From: Epichloe hybrida | Lineage: Eukaryota; Ascomycota; Sordariomycetes; Hypocreales; Clavicipitaceae | DNA: 64,000 nt | Direction of reading: 5' to 3' | NCBI GenBank assembly: GCA_019022495.1 | Contig: JAFEKR010000001.1 | Coordinates: forward strand, 4,650,001-4,714,000 | Part shown: in pieces, positions 43,232 to 53,906 of the stretch | How the letters are laid out: each line of letters opens with the position of its first letter | Position numbering within the stretch: position 1 is the stretch's first letter | Notes under the pieces: generated by a model | What the model saw: only the letters and a program-made list of their open reading frames with translations | Databases searched by the model: none | Told to the model about the DNA's origin: nothing | Made by a program: the position numbers and the translations under genes

Positions 43232-44867
43232 GTGGGCGGCGGGCGACTTTGTGCCTGAGGCAGACTGACTGACTGACGCTTATGAAGCTTCTTTCTCCAA
43301 GACGACGACGGCATGGGATGGGTACTCGGTACTCCGTACATACATGTACAGACTATGAACACGATGCAACATGTGACTTGAATGAGCCCACGTCAGTTTA
43401 GATGATAGAAAAAATAGACTACAATTCCATCAAGGGGTCAGCAGTGCAGTTGTCATCCGTGGGTAGCCCAGCGTACCGAGTACGTGGCTTGGTGAATCAG
43501 TCCATCTTCGCGGGGTACGGGGAACCACTCCATGAATGACTCGCAGATGATGCCTACATGAATGAGATTGCTTGACACATGTACATGTGTACATACATAT
43601 TCCACGAACCGGGTTAATAGAGCTGGGGGAGGAGGAGGGGGAGAGGGCATCATGACCGGCAGAATTGCGCGTCGTGCTTGTTTTCCTGCCAATGACGGCC
43701 GAGGATTTGACTCAGACTCCCCCGTCCCGTTCTCCCGTCCGTCCCCCTGCCCTCCCAGATACATACATATTTGTTTCGTCGCGACGTCGATGCATGGTGG
43801 CGGCAGGGTGGGCTGGGGAGCAACAAGGGACGAGCCGCCAGGGTCAGACATGGAATTCCCCCGACACTTCCGACGACGTTGTTCATCCTTCATCACAGCA
43901 TGACAAAGTCGTCCGCGGCAATCTAACCCATCGCAGTGAAAGGTGAGTGTGAGAGTCGCCATGGCATCCAAGTAATTGCTCTCGGACGTACCACCACACG
44001 ACCATGTTGGCAGCCTAATATTGTACTCTCCGTCTGCCTAACGTGTTGCGCTCCGTCACAAGTCGACTTCCCTCGCTCGCCAAGTCGCCAGCAACCGGCC
44101 GTGGCTTTGGTGGCGCATTGTGATCCCGCCGCCGCCACGGAAGCTCTAATATAGCCTCTTTCTTGTCAGCTCAGTCCGTCTGGTGGCCTGAGCTTGTGAT
44201 CCAAACGAAGAGCGCCCCCCAACAAGGTTTCGTTTGGTCTCCGGGCTGTGCTGTGCAGCGGAACCTGCAACCACTAGACAACAGAGCAGAGTTGATGGAA
44301 CGGGACGACAAAGACTGGACAACTCCGCTAGGAAGCTAGGGTACTGGACTGTCCCGTACTGCACAGTAGCAAACCCGTCGTTTTAGGGAACATGGGAACA
44401 AGTACGGAGGGAGAACTATTACTCACTCACTCTGGCCTTGTCCTTAAAGGACCAGCCGAGTGCGCCTGGCCGTGTATCGTCGAGATTATCTGACAGCTAG
44501 CTGCCCCCTCAGTCTAAAATCTTTGCAATAATAGAAAAAAGAAAAGAAGAATGCCTGTCCTTCCCGCAATCGAGCCAGCCCGGTCTGGAGTTCCCATTTC
44601 ACAGATGGACATGGATGCCACTCCACGTTCGTCTGATGTTGGCGAACAGCAGCTTGTGTGAGGATATATGAATCTACGAGGGACCCCCCCCCTCCTCCCG
44701 CTCGCTTACCTCGGCGACTCGTGCGACCCTGCATCATCTTGGCATCTTTTCAACACGGAGAAAGAATTAGAATAAAAGGCTGACTTGGACTTTTCATCTT
44801 CGTTTCATCCAGCAGGAGACGATCGAGCACGCACCACTTCGGAGCATTCTCCAGCAGTTACGGCCAG
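43232..44867. other. Intergenic region
   Basis: About 1.6 kb. It has CTCCGTACATACATGTACA near 43,332-43,350, part of a set of ACATGTACAT-like palindromes around 43,340 and 43,577-43,600. Nothing else can be supported; open frames on both strands are short and featureless. Confidence 0.4.
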
Positions 44868-46580
44868 ATGCGGCGCTTCAGAGTAAGAAAGAGCGATTCC
44901 AGCGTGGCTGCCGTTGCCGTGAAGGGCTCATACGACGACGTCGAAAACGACTTTCTGGCAATCGATGCATTTGCGAAAGCGACCGCTGTTCAATCCATGT
45001 CAAGTCTTGGTGTCGATAATGAGGTCCAGAGGACGATGCCGCGACGACCTGCATCCGTGGGAGCCCAATCGCGCTGTTCCACAAGACGCACCTCTTCCAA
45101 CGCATCGTCCTCGCATTATCCTGCTTACAGCTTGTACCCTGCCCCGACGAAGCCGCTGCCTCCGTTGCCACGCAAGGCGAACGGGTCGTCGACATCTATT
45201 GGACGTCCGCCATCGGAACAGTCCATGGGAAGCAGCGGGCGCTCCTCCCACTACTCAGATCGCTCGGGAAGTCTGGCGGCAAGAAATGCTGACCCGAGCG
45301 GTTCCTCTTTGTCTCCCAAGTCTCCGGCGTTGACACATTTCACAGGCGTGTCCGATTGTCGGCACAGCGACCTGTCGTCTCAGCTGTCTTCGTTGGAGGT
45401 GAGCTTCAAGAGTCTTGTCCTCTCCGACGACAAGCGCATGAACAATAGCGTGCACTATCTCGATGTATCATGCACGTCTTCGACGCTGGCAAGTAAACAC
45501 GGCAACAGCCATGTCAAGGTGTGGAACCTGGAGGACGGCGCCATGCAAAACGTGATCAAGTTCTCATCGTATACCGAGGCCCGCTCTCGTGGCCGCGACT
45601 ACCTGATACGCAGCCATGCCATCTTGTCGGAAACCTCCAAGTTGATAGCCGTCGCCACGAAATTCGGAAGTTCCGTCGAGATATGGGACTGGGAGAAGAG
45701 GAGAAGTCTTCAGACTCTTGACGGGGCGGATCGATGGGCAGCAGGAAAGATGGACGTGTATGATCATGGCTGGGGGCGCTTCGCAACATATCGAGGGGAG
45801 GCCGGGATGATTGATCTCTACGCAGCCACTCGGGAGAAGAAGCCCTTCGTGCTCGTGAGAACCATCAACCTTGCCGAGGCGAACCTGCCCTTCGTCCCGC
45901 AGTACCCAGAGCTAGCCCTCTCAGCAACGAGTCCTCTGCTGATAGCGGCCGCGGGCCCTCGACCGCCGCGTCAAGGCTATCCGCCGCCCGAAAAGGAGAC
46001 GTTGCTAGTGGCATGGGAAACGCACGACAATGGTATCGTCGGCAGCAAGCCGTATCGGGTCGCTCGACCTTGGCAGCATCAGGAGCTGGAAACCGCCATA
46101 CCTTCCGACCTGAGCACGTATGGAAGCAGCGTGGTGTCCATCTGGATTCCAGCCAGTTTCCGTGTCGTGCCTATCCCAGCGGGTCGAGGCGGCGACGGCT
46201 ACAACCTCACACCGGTGAAAGTATCGTCCCGATTCGTCCTGGTCTGGGATCTCGCGGCGAACTCGACTCGAACATTTAGCATACCGAATTGCACAGCCTG
46301 CATATCGCCCGACTGTCGGTACGTGGCGTATTGCTACGTTAGCGGAGCAGGTGCGCGAGGAACTTTGGCCGTCATCGACGTCATGTCTTCTCTAGAGGTG
46401 TGGTGCTGGCCGGACAGGAACGCCACGGCAGTGAACAGTGGTCCGAGGCCAGGCTTCGATCAATTTGAAGACCTCGCCAAAGTAACAGAGCTGTGCTTCG
46501 CTGCGGATGGCAAGTCCCTGGTCATAGGAGATGGTGACGGGCGGATGGGCGTCTACGACATCCAGTCAAAAAAAGGCTGA
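44868..46580 (+). CDS. WD40-like repeat protein with disordered N-terminus
   Basis: A single-exon gene of 570 residues. The first ~170 residues are Ser/Pro-rich and low in complexity, including the proline motif TKPLPPLPRKANG and SSGRSSHYSDRSGSL. From about residue 190 a beta-propeller follows: blades ending HVKVWNLEDG, VEIWDWEKRRSLQTL, MIDLYAATREK, FVLVWDLAANSTRTF and GDGRMGVYDIQSKKG. It resembles fungal WD40-repeat-like proteins of unknown function; the SH3-binding-like proline motif suggests a scaffold role. No signal peptide is seen. A further in-frame ATG at residue 44 is a possible alternative start. Confidence 0.8.
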   Translation: MRRFRVRKSDSSVAAVAVKGSYDDVENDFLAIDAFAKATAVQSMSSLGVDNEVQRTMPRRPASVGAQSRCSTRRTSSNASSSHYPAYSLYPAPTKPLPPLPRKANGSSTSIGRPPSEQSMGSSGRSSHYSDRSGSLAARNADPSGSSLSPKSPALTHFTGVSDCRHSDLSSQLSSLEVSFKSLVLSDDKRMNNSVHYLDVSCTSSTLASKHGNSHVKVWNLEDGAMQNVIKFSSYTEARSRGRDYLIRSHAILSETSKLIAVATKFGSSVEIWDWEKRRSLQTLDGADRWAAGKMDVYDHGWGRFATYRGEAGMIDLYAATREKKPFVLVRTINLAEANLPFVPQYPELALSATSPLLIAAAGPRPPRQGYPPPEKETLLVAWETHDNGIVGSKPYRVARPWQHQELETAIPSDLSTYGSSVVSIWIPASFRVVPIPAGRGGDGYNLTPVKVSSRFVLVWDLAANSTRTFSIPNCTACISPDCRYVAYCYVSGAGARGTLAVIDVMSSLEVWCWPDRNATAVNSGPRPGFDQFEDLAKVTELCFAADGKSLVIGDGDGRMGVYDIQSKKG

Positions 46581-47262
46581 ATAGGCAAGCGTCCAAACAA
46601 TGTTGGCCGTGGCATTTTGTGTTGACAGAAGAACGTCTTGGATTCCCAATGTCAGCCCGTCACGAAAGTTTTAGTATAAGGATAGATGGCGGAGTTTGAG
46701 GCGCAACATCTTGGTTGGCGAAGCCTTTGCTATGCTCTGAATGAGAAAGTTCTTGGTCCAAGGATAAAAACATTAGCTCCGACTTTTTGATTCGCAAGAC
46801 CCTTGGCCAGCGTGAACGAATGTGATGATATTAGAACGCTGCTACGCTCAAAATACAAGGTACCGGCTACTCTGATCATAAGTGCGCAGTCTATGGATAC
46901 AGCCCTCTCCATCGGATGCGAAAGAAGAAAGAAAGAGAGAAAGAAAGATATGCGTGGTACGGGTACATGATGACTCCTGGTGAATGCTTCGTATCATGAC
47001 GAACGTACGGTCGAGGGTCGAGTGTCGAGGGTCGTGGGTCGTGGGTACTACTTTGGTTCGGTGGTTCGGAGGGCTCACGAGTCAATGCTCTCCCGTCAGG
47101 CTCTCCCGTCAGACTCTTCGTCAGGCTGCGCAAACGAGAAAATGGCCGTCGTTGCAAGTGTGGCATTCGTGAAAAATGGCGTCGGGAATAATGCATGTGG
47201 TGCAGACTTGTTGGCACCAAGGTGCATGCACACGCAGAAAATTCGACGGCAGCAGCAACATA
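46581..47262. other. Intergenic region at the island's right edge
   Basis: About 680 bp. It contains an AAAG/GAAA-rich run at 46,920-46,948 and a degenerate GTCGAGG/GTCGTGG repeat at about 47,009-47,046, followed by repeated CTCTCCCGTCAG units near 47,088-47,112. No gene is supported. Confidence 0.4.
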
Positions 47263-47470
47263 CAGTCTAACCCCTGAATGATTTTACACTCGCTACAAGC
47301 CCCACGCGGGGCAATCACTATCAGCTGTGAGTGGCTATTATGAGTGGAGCTGTTAGGGATATTACAGGGGTAAAAGGGTACTAAGTAATACTAGGAAAAA
47401 ACATATAATCTTAAGTATCTTTCACTTCACCTAGTAACTTTTCATTAGCTTGCTAACCCTAGTCATGTAT

Positions 47471-47735
47471 GTTGAAATCAAAAGAGTGGACCGATCCGAC
47501 TGAACCTAGGATTACAAAGCCTTATATATTTTAACACTCCCCCTGGAATTGTATATCCAAAGTGCCCTATTGGAGGTTAGGCTTATACTAGCAATTGAAT
47601 TTCTTTAGTTGTTTTTTTTTTTTTTCGGTAGGGTTCGAACCCATAACCTTGCCTCGCAGAGCAGTGCTCCACTGTGGTGGGCGGGCTAATACGCTACAGT
47701 GAGCCACAACCACTGCGCCACCGGGCTCATAACCT
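47471..47735 (-). mobile_element. tRNA-related SINE, unit 1
   Basis: On the minus strand the unit starts near a Pol III A box TGGCGCAGTGG (47,710-47,720) and has the B box GGGTTCGAACCC (47,631-47,642), then an A14 run, a conserved body and the end TTGATTTCAAC. The A-to-B spacing of about 70 nt is longer than in most tRNAs, and there is no cloverleaf-quality acceptor stem, so this is a SINE head rather than a tRNA gene. 265 bp. Confidence 0.7.
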
Positions 47736-48020
47736 GTTGAAATCAAAAGAGTGGACCGATCCAACTGAACCTAGGATTACAAAGCCTTATATATTTTTAA
47801 CAATATATTTTAACACTCCCCCTGGAATTGTATATCCAGGGTGCCCTATTGGAGGTTAGGCTTATACTAGCAATTGAATTTCTTTAGTTGTTTTTTCGGC
47901 AGGGTTCGAACCTATAAGTTCCATAACCTTGCCTCGCAGAGCAGTGCTCCACTATGGTGGTGGGCGGGCTAATGCGCGCTACAGTGAGCCACAACCACTG
48001 CGCCACCGGGCTCATAACCT
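47736..48020 (-). mobile_element. tRNA-related SINE, unit 2 (tandem)
   Basis: A second unit directly adjacent, 285 bp, differing from unit 1 by small duplications: an extra TTTTAACAATATA near 47,797, a 10-bp insertion splitting the B-box flank near 47,915, and extra GGT/GC near 47,957 and 47,978. A third, truncated unit follows at 48,021-48,087. Confidence 0.7.
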
Positions 48021-48087
48021 GTTGAAATCAAAAGAGTGGACCGATCCGACTGAACCTAGGATTACAAAGCCTTATATATTTTAACAA
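48021..48087 (-). repeat. Truncated third SINE unit
   Basis: Matches the first 65 bp of units 1 and 2 (GTTGAAATCAAAAGAGTGG onward) and stops at TTTTAACAATG, next to the right TIR of the host element. Confidence 0.7.
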
Positions 48088-48123
48088 TGTACCTCGTGTA
48101 AAATCATACAGGGGTTAGACTGT

Positions 48124-48360
48124 CTCCTTAGACACGGTCCACCTTGTGGAGTCACCTTAACTAGGGTCAGTATCCAATTAGACAGAAGTGGATTAGAGGT
48201 ACGTTCGCTTACATATAAATAGGCTAATAATAGATGTACTCCTAATTTTCCTTGTACAAACTATTACACTACACTTTCATGTGTTTATAAAGTCACTGAC
48301 CTTGTGGCAGGGGGCCTATGGGGCCCCCACCGATCCACAAGGTGGACCGTGTCTAAGGAG
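48124..48360. mobile_element. 237-bp element with 27-bp perfect terminal inverted repeats
   Basis: 48,124-48,150 and 48,334-48,360 are exact 27-bp inverted repeats starting CTCCTTAGACACGG. The interior has a TATAAATA box (48,213-48,220) and a second small hairpin GGGGGCC/GGCCCCC at about 48,310-48,328. It abuts the TIR element on the left and the Copia target duplication on the right. It is either a MITE or a remnant of a longer foldback element. Confidence 0.6.
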
Positions 48361-48366
48361 GTAGAT

Positions 48367-48599
48367 TGTTAGAATCCCGCCGCAAGCGCTCAACCGCATG
48401 CAGGCAACTTGGACACTAGGACCCACCTAACTAGTTACTTTTCCAGACCTTCAGTAAATGCATAGTACAGTTTATATAGGCAGATTACATACCCTATAGT
48501 ATAGGTACTTAGTTATTTAAACCATAGTCCGCGCCCTCTTATAGGATAGGATAACTTAATAAAGGTAGTTATATTAAACCCTAGCGTCGCGGTCTAATA
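48367..48599 (+). repeat. 5' LTR of Copia element 2
   Basis: 233 bp. The first ~60 bp retain the GC-rich ancestral state; from about 48,430 inward G-to-A changes accumulate, and the end TCTAACA has become TCTAATA. Confidence 0.92.
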
Positions 48600-51500
48600 T
48601 AGTAGTAATTACGTGGTGTTTATAATTATTATACCTTTCTTCTGAATTAGTACTTTTCTCTTTAAATTAACCAATCATTTAATCTTTAAATAAATTAGTA
48701 CGTACCTAGCAAAAGAGAGGCCTAATTTATCAACATTATAATTAAGCGACCCTAGCACACTAGGATTAATACTACCTTTACTAGTTTAATAATAACACCA
48801 CAGGATATCTCATAATAGCTAAGGAATCTTTAAAAAGCAATAAGCCAGCTATTAAGCTATAGGAGCCCTACTATTAGGACCTGTAGTATAAAATAGTTAA
48901 GGCAAGAGCCATTAAGAATAGAATCTAGGTCTTTATTAATCCTAATTTAAAGATACAGCTAGACTACCCTCCTAAGCCTCTAATCCTTATAGGAAATAGG
49001 ACTCTAGCAAAGAGAAAGGTAGCAGAAGCTACATAGAGTTAATTATCTATAATAGAGACCTTAGGAGTTTAAACGCGCTCTTATAGCACTAGAGCTATAA
49101 TTAAGAGCCTACTAGAACCTAAGGAAAGCTTGCCTAAAGATATTAAGGTAACTAAAGAGAGTTATTTTTAGTACCCTTAATAACCTAATAATGCTAAAGA
49201 CAGCGCCTAGTTTACTATTCTTAGTGGTTATTATTAGGTCTTTAATAGTTAATTCCAGAGCCTTATAAAGGCCTTATAAGAGTATTATACATAGTTTATA
49301 GGGACCCTTAGGCCTGAATATAAGTAGATAACCTTAAGGCATATATCTCTTTGCGATAAGATTAAGGAGCTTTAAAGGAATATAATGCCTTTAAGCAGGA
49401 CTATTAAGTATTATACTAAAATCAATTTTAATAAAACTATTAAGCAAAATCTTATAAGAGTAAACATTAATAAATAGCTTATAGATACTTTAATTAGTTA
49501 TAAGAGATACTTCTAAGCAGACTACCCTATTACTAAGGGTAACTTACCTGTGGAAATAATTAATAACGCTATTAGGGCTTAATTCCCTGCTATCTTAGCT
49601 TAGGTTAACTTGTTAATTTATACTACAGAGAGCGAGGGAAAGGTCCTAGATTTCTATAGTATTATAAGTAGGATTAGGCACCTAATTAAAGCCTAAGGAA
49701 GGTCTTAAGTAAAGGCTAATAACTCTTTTAGAGTAGAACTAACTCTTAATAGTAAAATAAAGGATAAAGCTAAAAAAGAGAAGGTAAAGAAAGATAACTA
49801 CATCTATTACAAGAAGCATAAGGTAAAGAAGTCAAAAGACTCGTAAAAGGTCTGCAGGGCTCTTTGCCTAACAAAGGACTAGAAGATTAATAAAGAGCTA
49901 TTAAAGAAGGCAAAAGAAGTAATAAATCATTAACCTAATAATGTAAAAAAGGCTTATAACGCTTAGTTAAAGGATAATAGCGCAAAGGAACCTAAAGAAG
50001 ACAATACTACATTTACTACTATAGGAGAGTCTATAAAGGCTTTCCTTGCCTAGGACAAATCACGAGTTATACTTAATAGCAGAACCTTAATCTATATCTT
50101 TAATAATAAACGCTAGTTTATAGACCTTAATTACAGCAAGTAGCCTAGAATTCAAGCAGGTTACGGTGTCACAAACGCTTATAACGTTAGCATAGCTCGG
50201 ATTGTCTTGACAAACGGCCAGACCCTCACCTTATTAAACGCCTAGTACTAGCTAACGTTCTTCGCAAACCTCGTATCTCTTTAGCTACTTACGCAAAAGG
50301 GACTAAGGTAAGATAATCTCACTAGAAAGGTAATAGACCTAGTAAGAAGTAATTAGGAGATATTTCGAACTCGGGTTATTGGTACAAAGCCGTGTATAGA
50401 GGGCTTAAGCCTATTAGAAGCTTTTATTGTTAAGGGAGATTTGCGAGACCTAAAGATAGCTATAATAATGCCTGTAGATCTATAGCATGCTAGATTAGCA
50501 TATCTAGGCGAGGATATAATAGATTAAGTGCTTTAGAAGCTTTAAATTTAATTAAAGGAAAGGAGCGTAGGTAAATATAAGGTTTACTAAACCTCTAAAG
50601 CATAAAGGCAAATATTACGAGTCCCTTAGATAGGATCCCTACCTTTAGGACTGCTTTAGGTAGTCTCTTTTAACCTCTTTACTTAATTATTAGGGTATAA
50701 TAAAGACTAATACATTGCTCTTTTTACCTATAGAGTAACAGGACTACGTCATATCTTCACAATCCTATTAAAGACTAATATTACGCTTTGCTTTGATTAG
50801 TTAGAAGCTATATACACGAGAGTGTATGGCATTCACATCGCGGTTGTAATAACTAACAGTAAGACTACCTTCTAGACTAAAAAACAAGAGAAAGAGGTCA
50901 CAAATAGAGGTATTATCATTAGAAAATCCAGCCTAGCTTACCTACATTAAAATAGGCACGCTAAACAGTCTAGGGGGGTGATAATGAGGGTTATAACGAC
51001 TCTCATAACACAATTAGGCTTCCTAGAAGACCTCTAGCCTGTAGCTGCTAAAGCAGCTATTTACATCTTAAATCACATGCCTTAAAAGCTACTTAACTAG
51101 CAATCGCCTTAACAAGCATTAAATAGGTGGTTAAGAGATAACAAGCTTCAATGGAGTCACTTACTAGAAGAACCGGAAGCTTTAATAACTTATTTACAAG
51201 CTTTTAGATATAAAGCATTCGTAATAACGCGAAGTAGGCTTTATAAGGCAGGTCTAAAGCTCACTTAGAGAGCTCATATTAGATACCTTGCTAGATACGT
51301 TTCCTCCATGTAATACCTGATTTAGGTACTAATAATAAAGAGGAGCTGCTAGTTCTCGTTAAGCCACGTTACCTTTAATAAGTCTATCTTCTATGCTTAA
51401 GAAAGAGGCCTATTATTAACTATAAAAGAGGTTAAAAAACAATACCTTAAAGAGCTAGTTAAGGATAATAAGAATAAAAGCTCTAATGTAGGGCTTCCAC

Positions 51501-53557
51501 AGATAGCGTACCCTCTGTTACTATAATAACTACTTAATTAGCTTTAATAAGTAGAAATTCCCACCGGTTACGATTAATAAGATTAAAAAGAAAAGGAAAA
51601 AGAAAGTTAAGAAACAAATCTACTAACTCCTCTAAATTCACTAGGGAAATTCCTAGATTTAGCAGATTACATACCATTAAGTATTAATGATTTGCTTAAC
51701 CCACCTAACAGCAGCAATAATCATGAAATGTTAGCAAATCTAGAAGATTATAACAATCTTAAAGCATTTGCTATAGCCTTTAAGCTAGGACCTAAGAGTG
51801 AAGAAAAGCCTTATATATCTAGGCTTCCTCCTCCCCTAGCTTATTATAATTATTTAGCTAGTTATCTAAAAGAAAAAGAATTTCGTAAAGCATGAGACAA
51901 AGAATATAATAGAATTATTAACGGAAAGGTAGCTAAGAAGGTATCTAGAACTAATGTCCCTTTATATGTAAAGCTTCTAGGCCTTACTTAGGTCTTCTTA
52001 TATAAATTAGATAAGTAAGGTTACCTCTTATAATATAAAGCTTATCTCTATGTTCTTAGAAATCATTAACTAAAAAGTCACCTATTGACTTAGGTAGCAA
52101 CCCTAGCTACTAATACTTTCAGGCTGTTTATGGCTATTATATGTTACTTTAATCTTAAAGCACACTAGTATAACTTTATTATAGCATTCCTGAATTTAGA
52201 CCTTAATAAAGAGGTCTACTATAAGATGCCTCTAGGCTATAAAGATAAATAAGCCTATCTAAAGCTTCTTAGAGTAGTTTATGGGCTATAGAGAGCGCCT
52301 CTTCTATAGATAAAAGAGCTAATTAGCTAGCTAATTAGTGAAGGCTTTACGTAGATCTTTAAAGACGTTTATGTGTTCATTAAGGATAGGTTAATTATCT
52401 TCTTCTACGTGAATAACCTTATCGCCCTCTTCGCTAAAGGGAAATCACATCTATATAATAAATTTAGGGCAAGACTCTTTGTAAAGTATAATATAAAGGA
52501 CCTCGGAGAGCTATAATAGTTCCTAGGCGTTAAAATTATTAGAGATCATGCTAATAGAAAGGTGTGGCTTAATTAGAAGTCCTATTAGGATAAAGCTGCT
52601 ACTAAATTTAATATAAAGATCCCTTAATAAAGACCTATAGCCTTAATAACCGCTATACCACTAGAACCTTTTAAAGGAGAGGTTAGCGCTTAAGATCTTA
52701 AGAGGTATTAATCTTTAATTAGAACCCTGCTATATCTAATAATAGTCTCAAGACCTGACATTGCTTTTGCAGCCTTATAACTCTTATGATTCCTATAAAA
52801 CCTAGGGCTATAGCATATAGAAGTAGCTAAAAGAGCCCTTAAGTATAGGTATACATAGGCAGACCTAGCGATTAAATATAGCAGCAATAACTTTAAATTA
52901 GAGGCATATAGCAACGCCTCCTTTGCTAATAATACTATAATATAAAAGAGCTTATAGGGCTATATTATAAAGCTCTTTAGAGAACCTATACTCTTTAAGG
53001 CAGGTAAGCAAACTACTATAATAACTTTATTAACTAAAGCAAAGCTCCTAGCGCTTTCTTACTATAGCAAAGAGCTTATAGCCTTTAAATAATTATATTA
53101 AGAGGTTAGGCTATACCTAGGAGATAACACGCTTAAAATCAAATATAATAACATATAGATAATCCGCCTCCTTAAGGAAGAATTTATTAAGCTTATTATA
53201 AAGCTTTAGCACGTAGATATTTATTACTACTAGCTTTGTTAAGAGGTTATAAAAGGAACCTTTAATATTACTTAGATTACTACTAAAGAGATAATTACAG
53301 ATAGCCTTATAAAGCCTCTTATAAGGAATGCTTTTATAAGCTTCCGTGAGGTATTAGGGCTTGTATGACTGCCCTCTAGTATGCTTAGTAAAAAACCTAA
53401 AGAACAAGTATTATATAATAACCTTGAATTAGACGGGATTGCGACTAATTGACTGCTTTTTTGCACTATAGAATTAATTTAGATGTCGTAAGATTGATTT
53501 AATTGATTTAATTAAATTATTATAGGATGCCTTAATTACAGGCCTCCTAGGGGGATG

Positions 53558-53790
53558 TGTTAGAATCCCGCCGTAAGCGCTTAACCACATGCAGGTAACT
53601 TGGACACTAGGACCTACCTGACTAGTTACTTTTCCAGACCTTTAGTAGATGCATAGTACAGTTTGTATGGGCAGATTACATACCCCATGGTATAGGTACT
53701 TAGTTATTTAAACCGTAGTCCGCGCCCTCTTACAGGATGGGACAACTCAATAGAGGTGGTCATATTGAACCCTAGCGTCGCGGTCTAACA
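53558..53790 (+). repeat. 3' LTR of Copia element 2
   Basis: 233 bp. Its inner ~85 bp carry C-to-T and G-to-A changes; its outer ~150 bp and the end TCTAACA are intact. It is complementary in pattern to the 5' LTR. Confidence 0.92.
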
Positions 53791-53906
53791 TAGATGCAGA
53801 TGCACAAAGCTGGAGCAATCTCTCACCGTCTGCCGAATTGGGAATTGAAGGCTCCACCCGGGTAGACCCGAACAAACGCGGGGCACCCTAACCTCAGGAG
53901 ATAAAC

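Larger units (their letters stand above)
47263..48122. mobile_element. 860-bp TIR element containing tandem SINE units
   Basis: The left end CAGTCTAACCCCTG-A-ATGATTTTACAC and the right end GTGTAAAATCAT-ACAGGGGTTAGACTG are inverted repeats of about 28 bp, with TA just before the left end. The left ~110 bp match the fragment at 33.7 kb. The interior is largely occupied by two and a half tRNA-related units, which were probably inserted into a shorter MITE. Confidence 0.6.
48367..53790 (+). mobile_element. Full-length Ty1/Copia retrotransposon 2, RIP-inactivated
   Basis: A 5,424-bp element with 233-bp LTRs (TGTTAGA...TCTAACA) and 5-bp target duplications TAGAT at 48,362-48,366 and 53,791-53,795. 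Plus-strand remnants: gag (about 48.8-49.9 kb, with a basic Lys-rich stretch near 49,760-49,850), protease/integrase region (50.1-51.4 kb), reverse transcriptase (51.9-52.6 kb; YKMPLGYKDK, VVYGLQRAPLL, mutated catalytic box FFYVNNLIALF, DLGELQQFLGVKII), and RNase H (SRPDIAFAAL, GKQTTIITLLTKAKLLALS). Trp and Gln codons are widely converted to stops. CTAGGGGGA precedes the 3' LTR. Confidence 0.92.

Noticed and set aside
47631..47720. tRNA gene
   Set aside because: A and B boxes are present but no proper acceptor stem or anticodon arm can be drawn, the spacing is long, and the unit is tandemly repeated with an A-run: a SINE head.
51692..51895. Short open frame in Copia 2 as a separate gene
   Set aside because: It is a stop-free patch of the mutated pol region, continuous with reverse transcriptase remnants.
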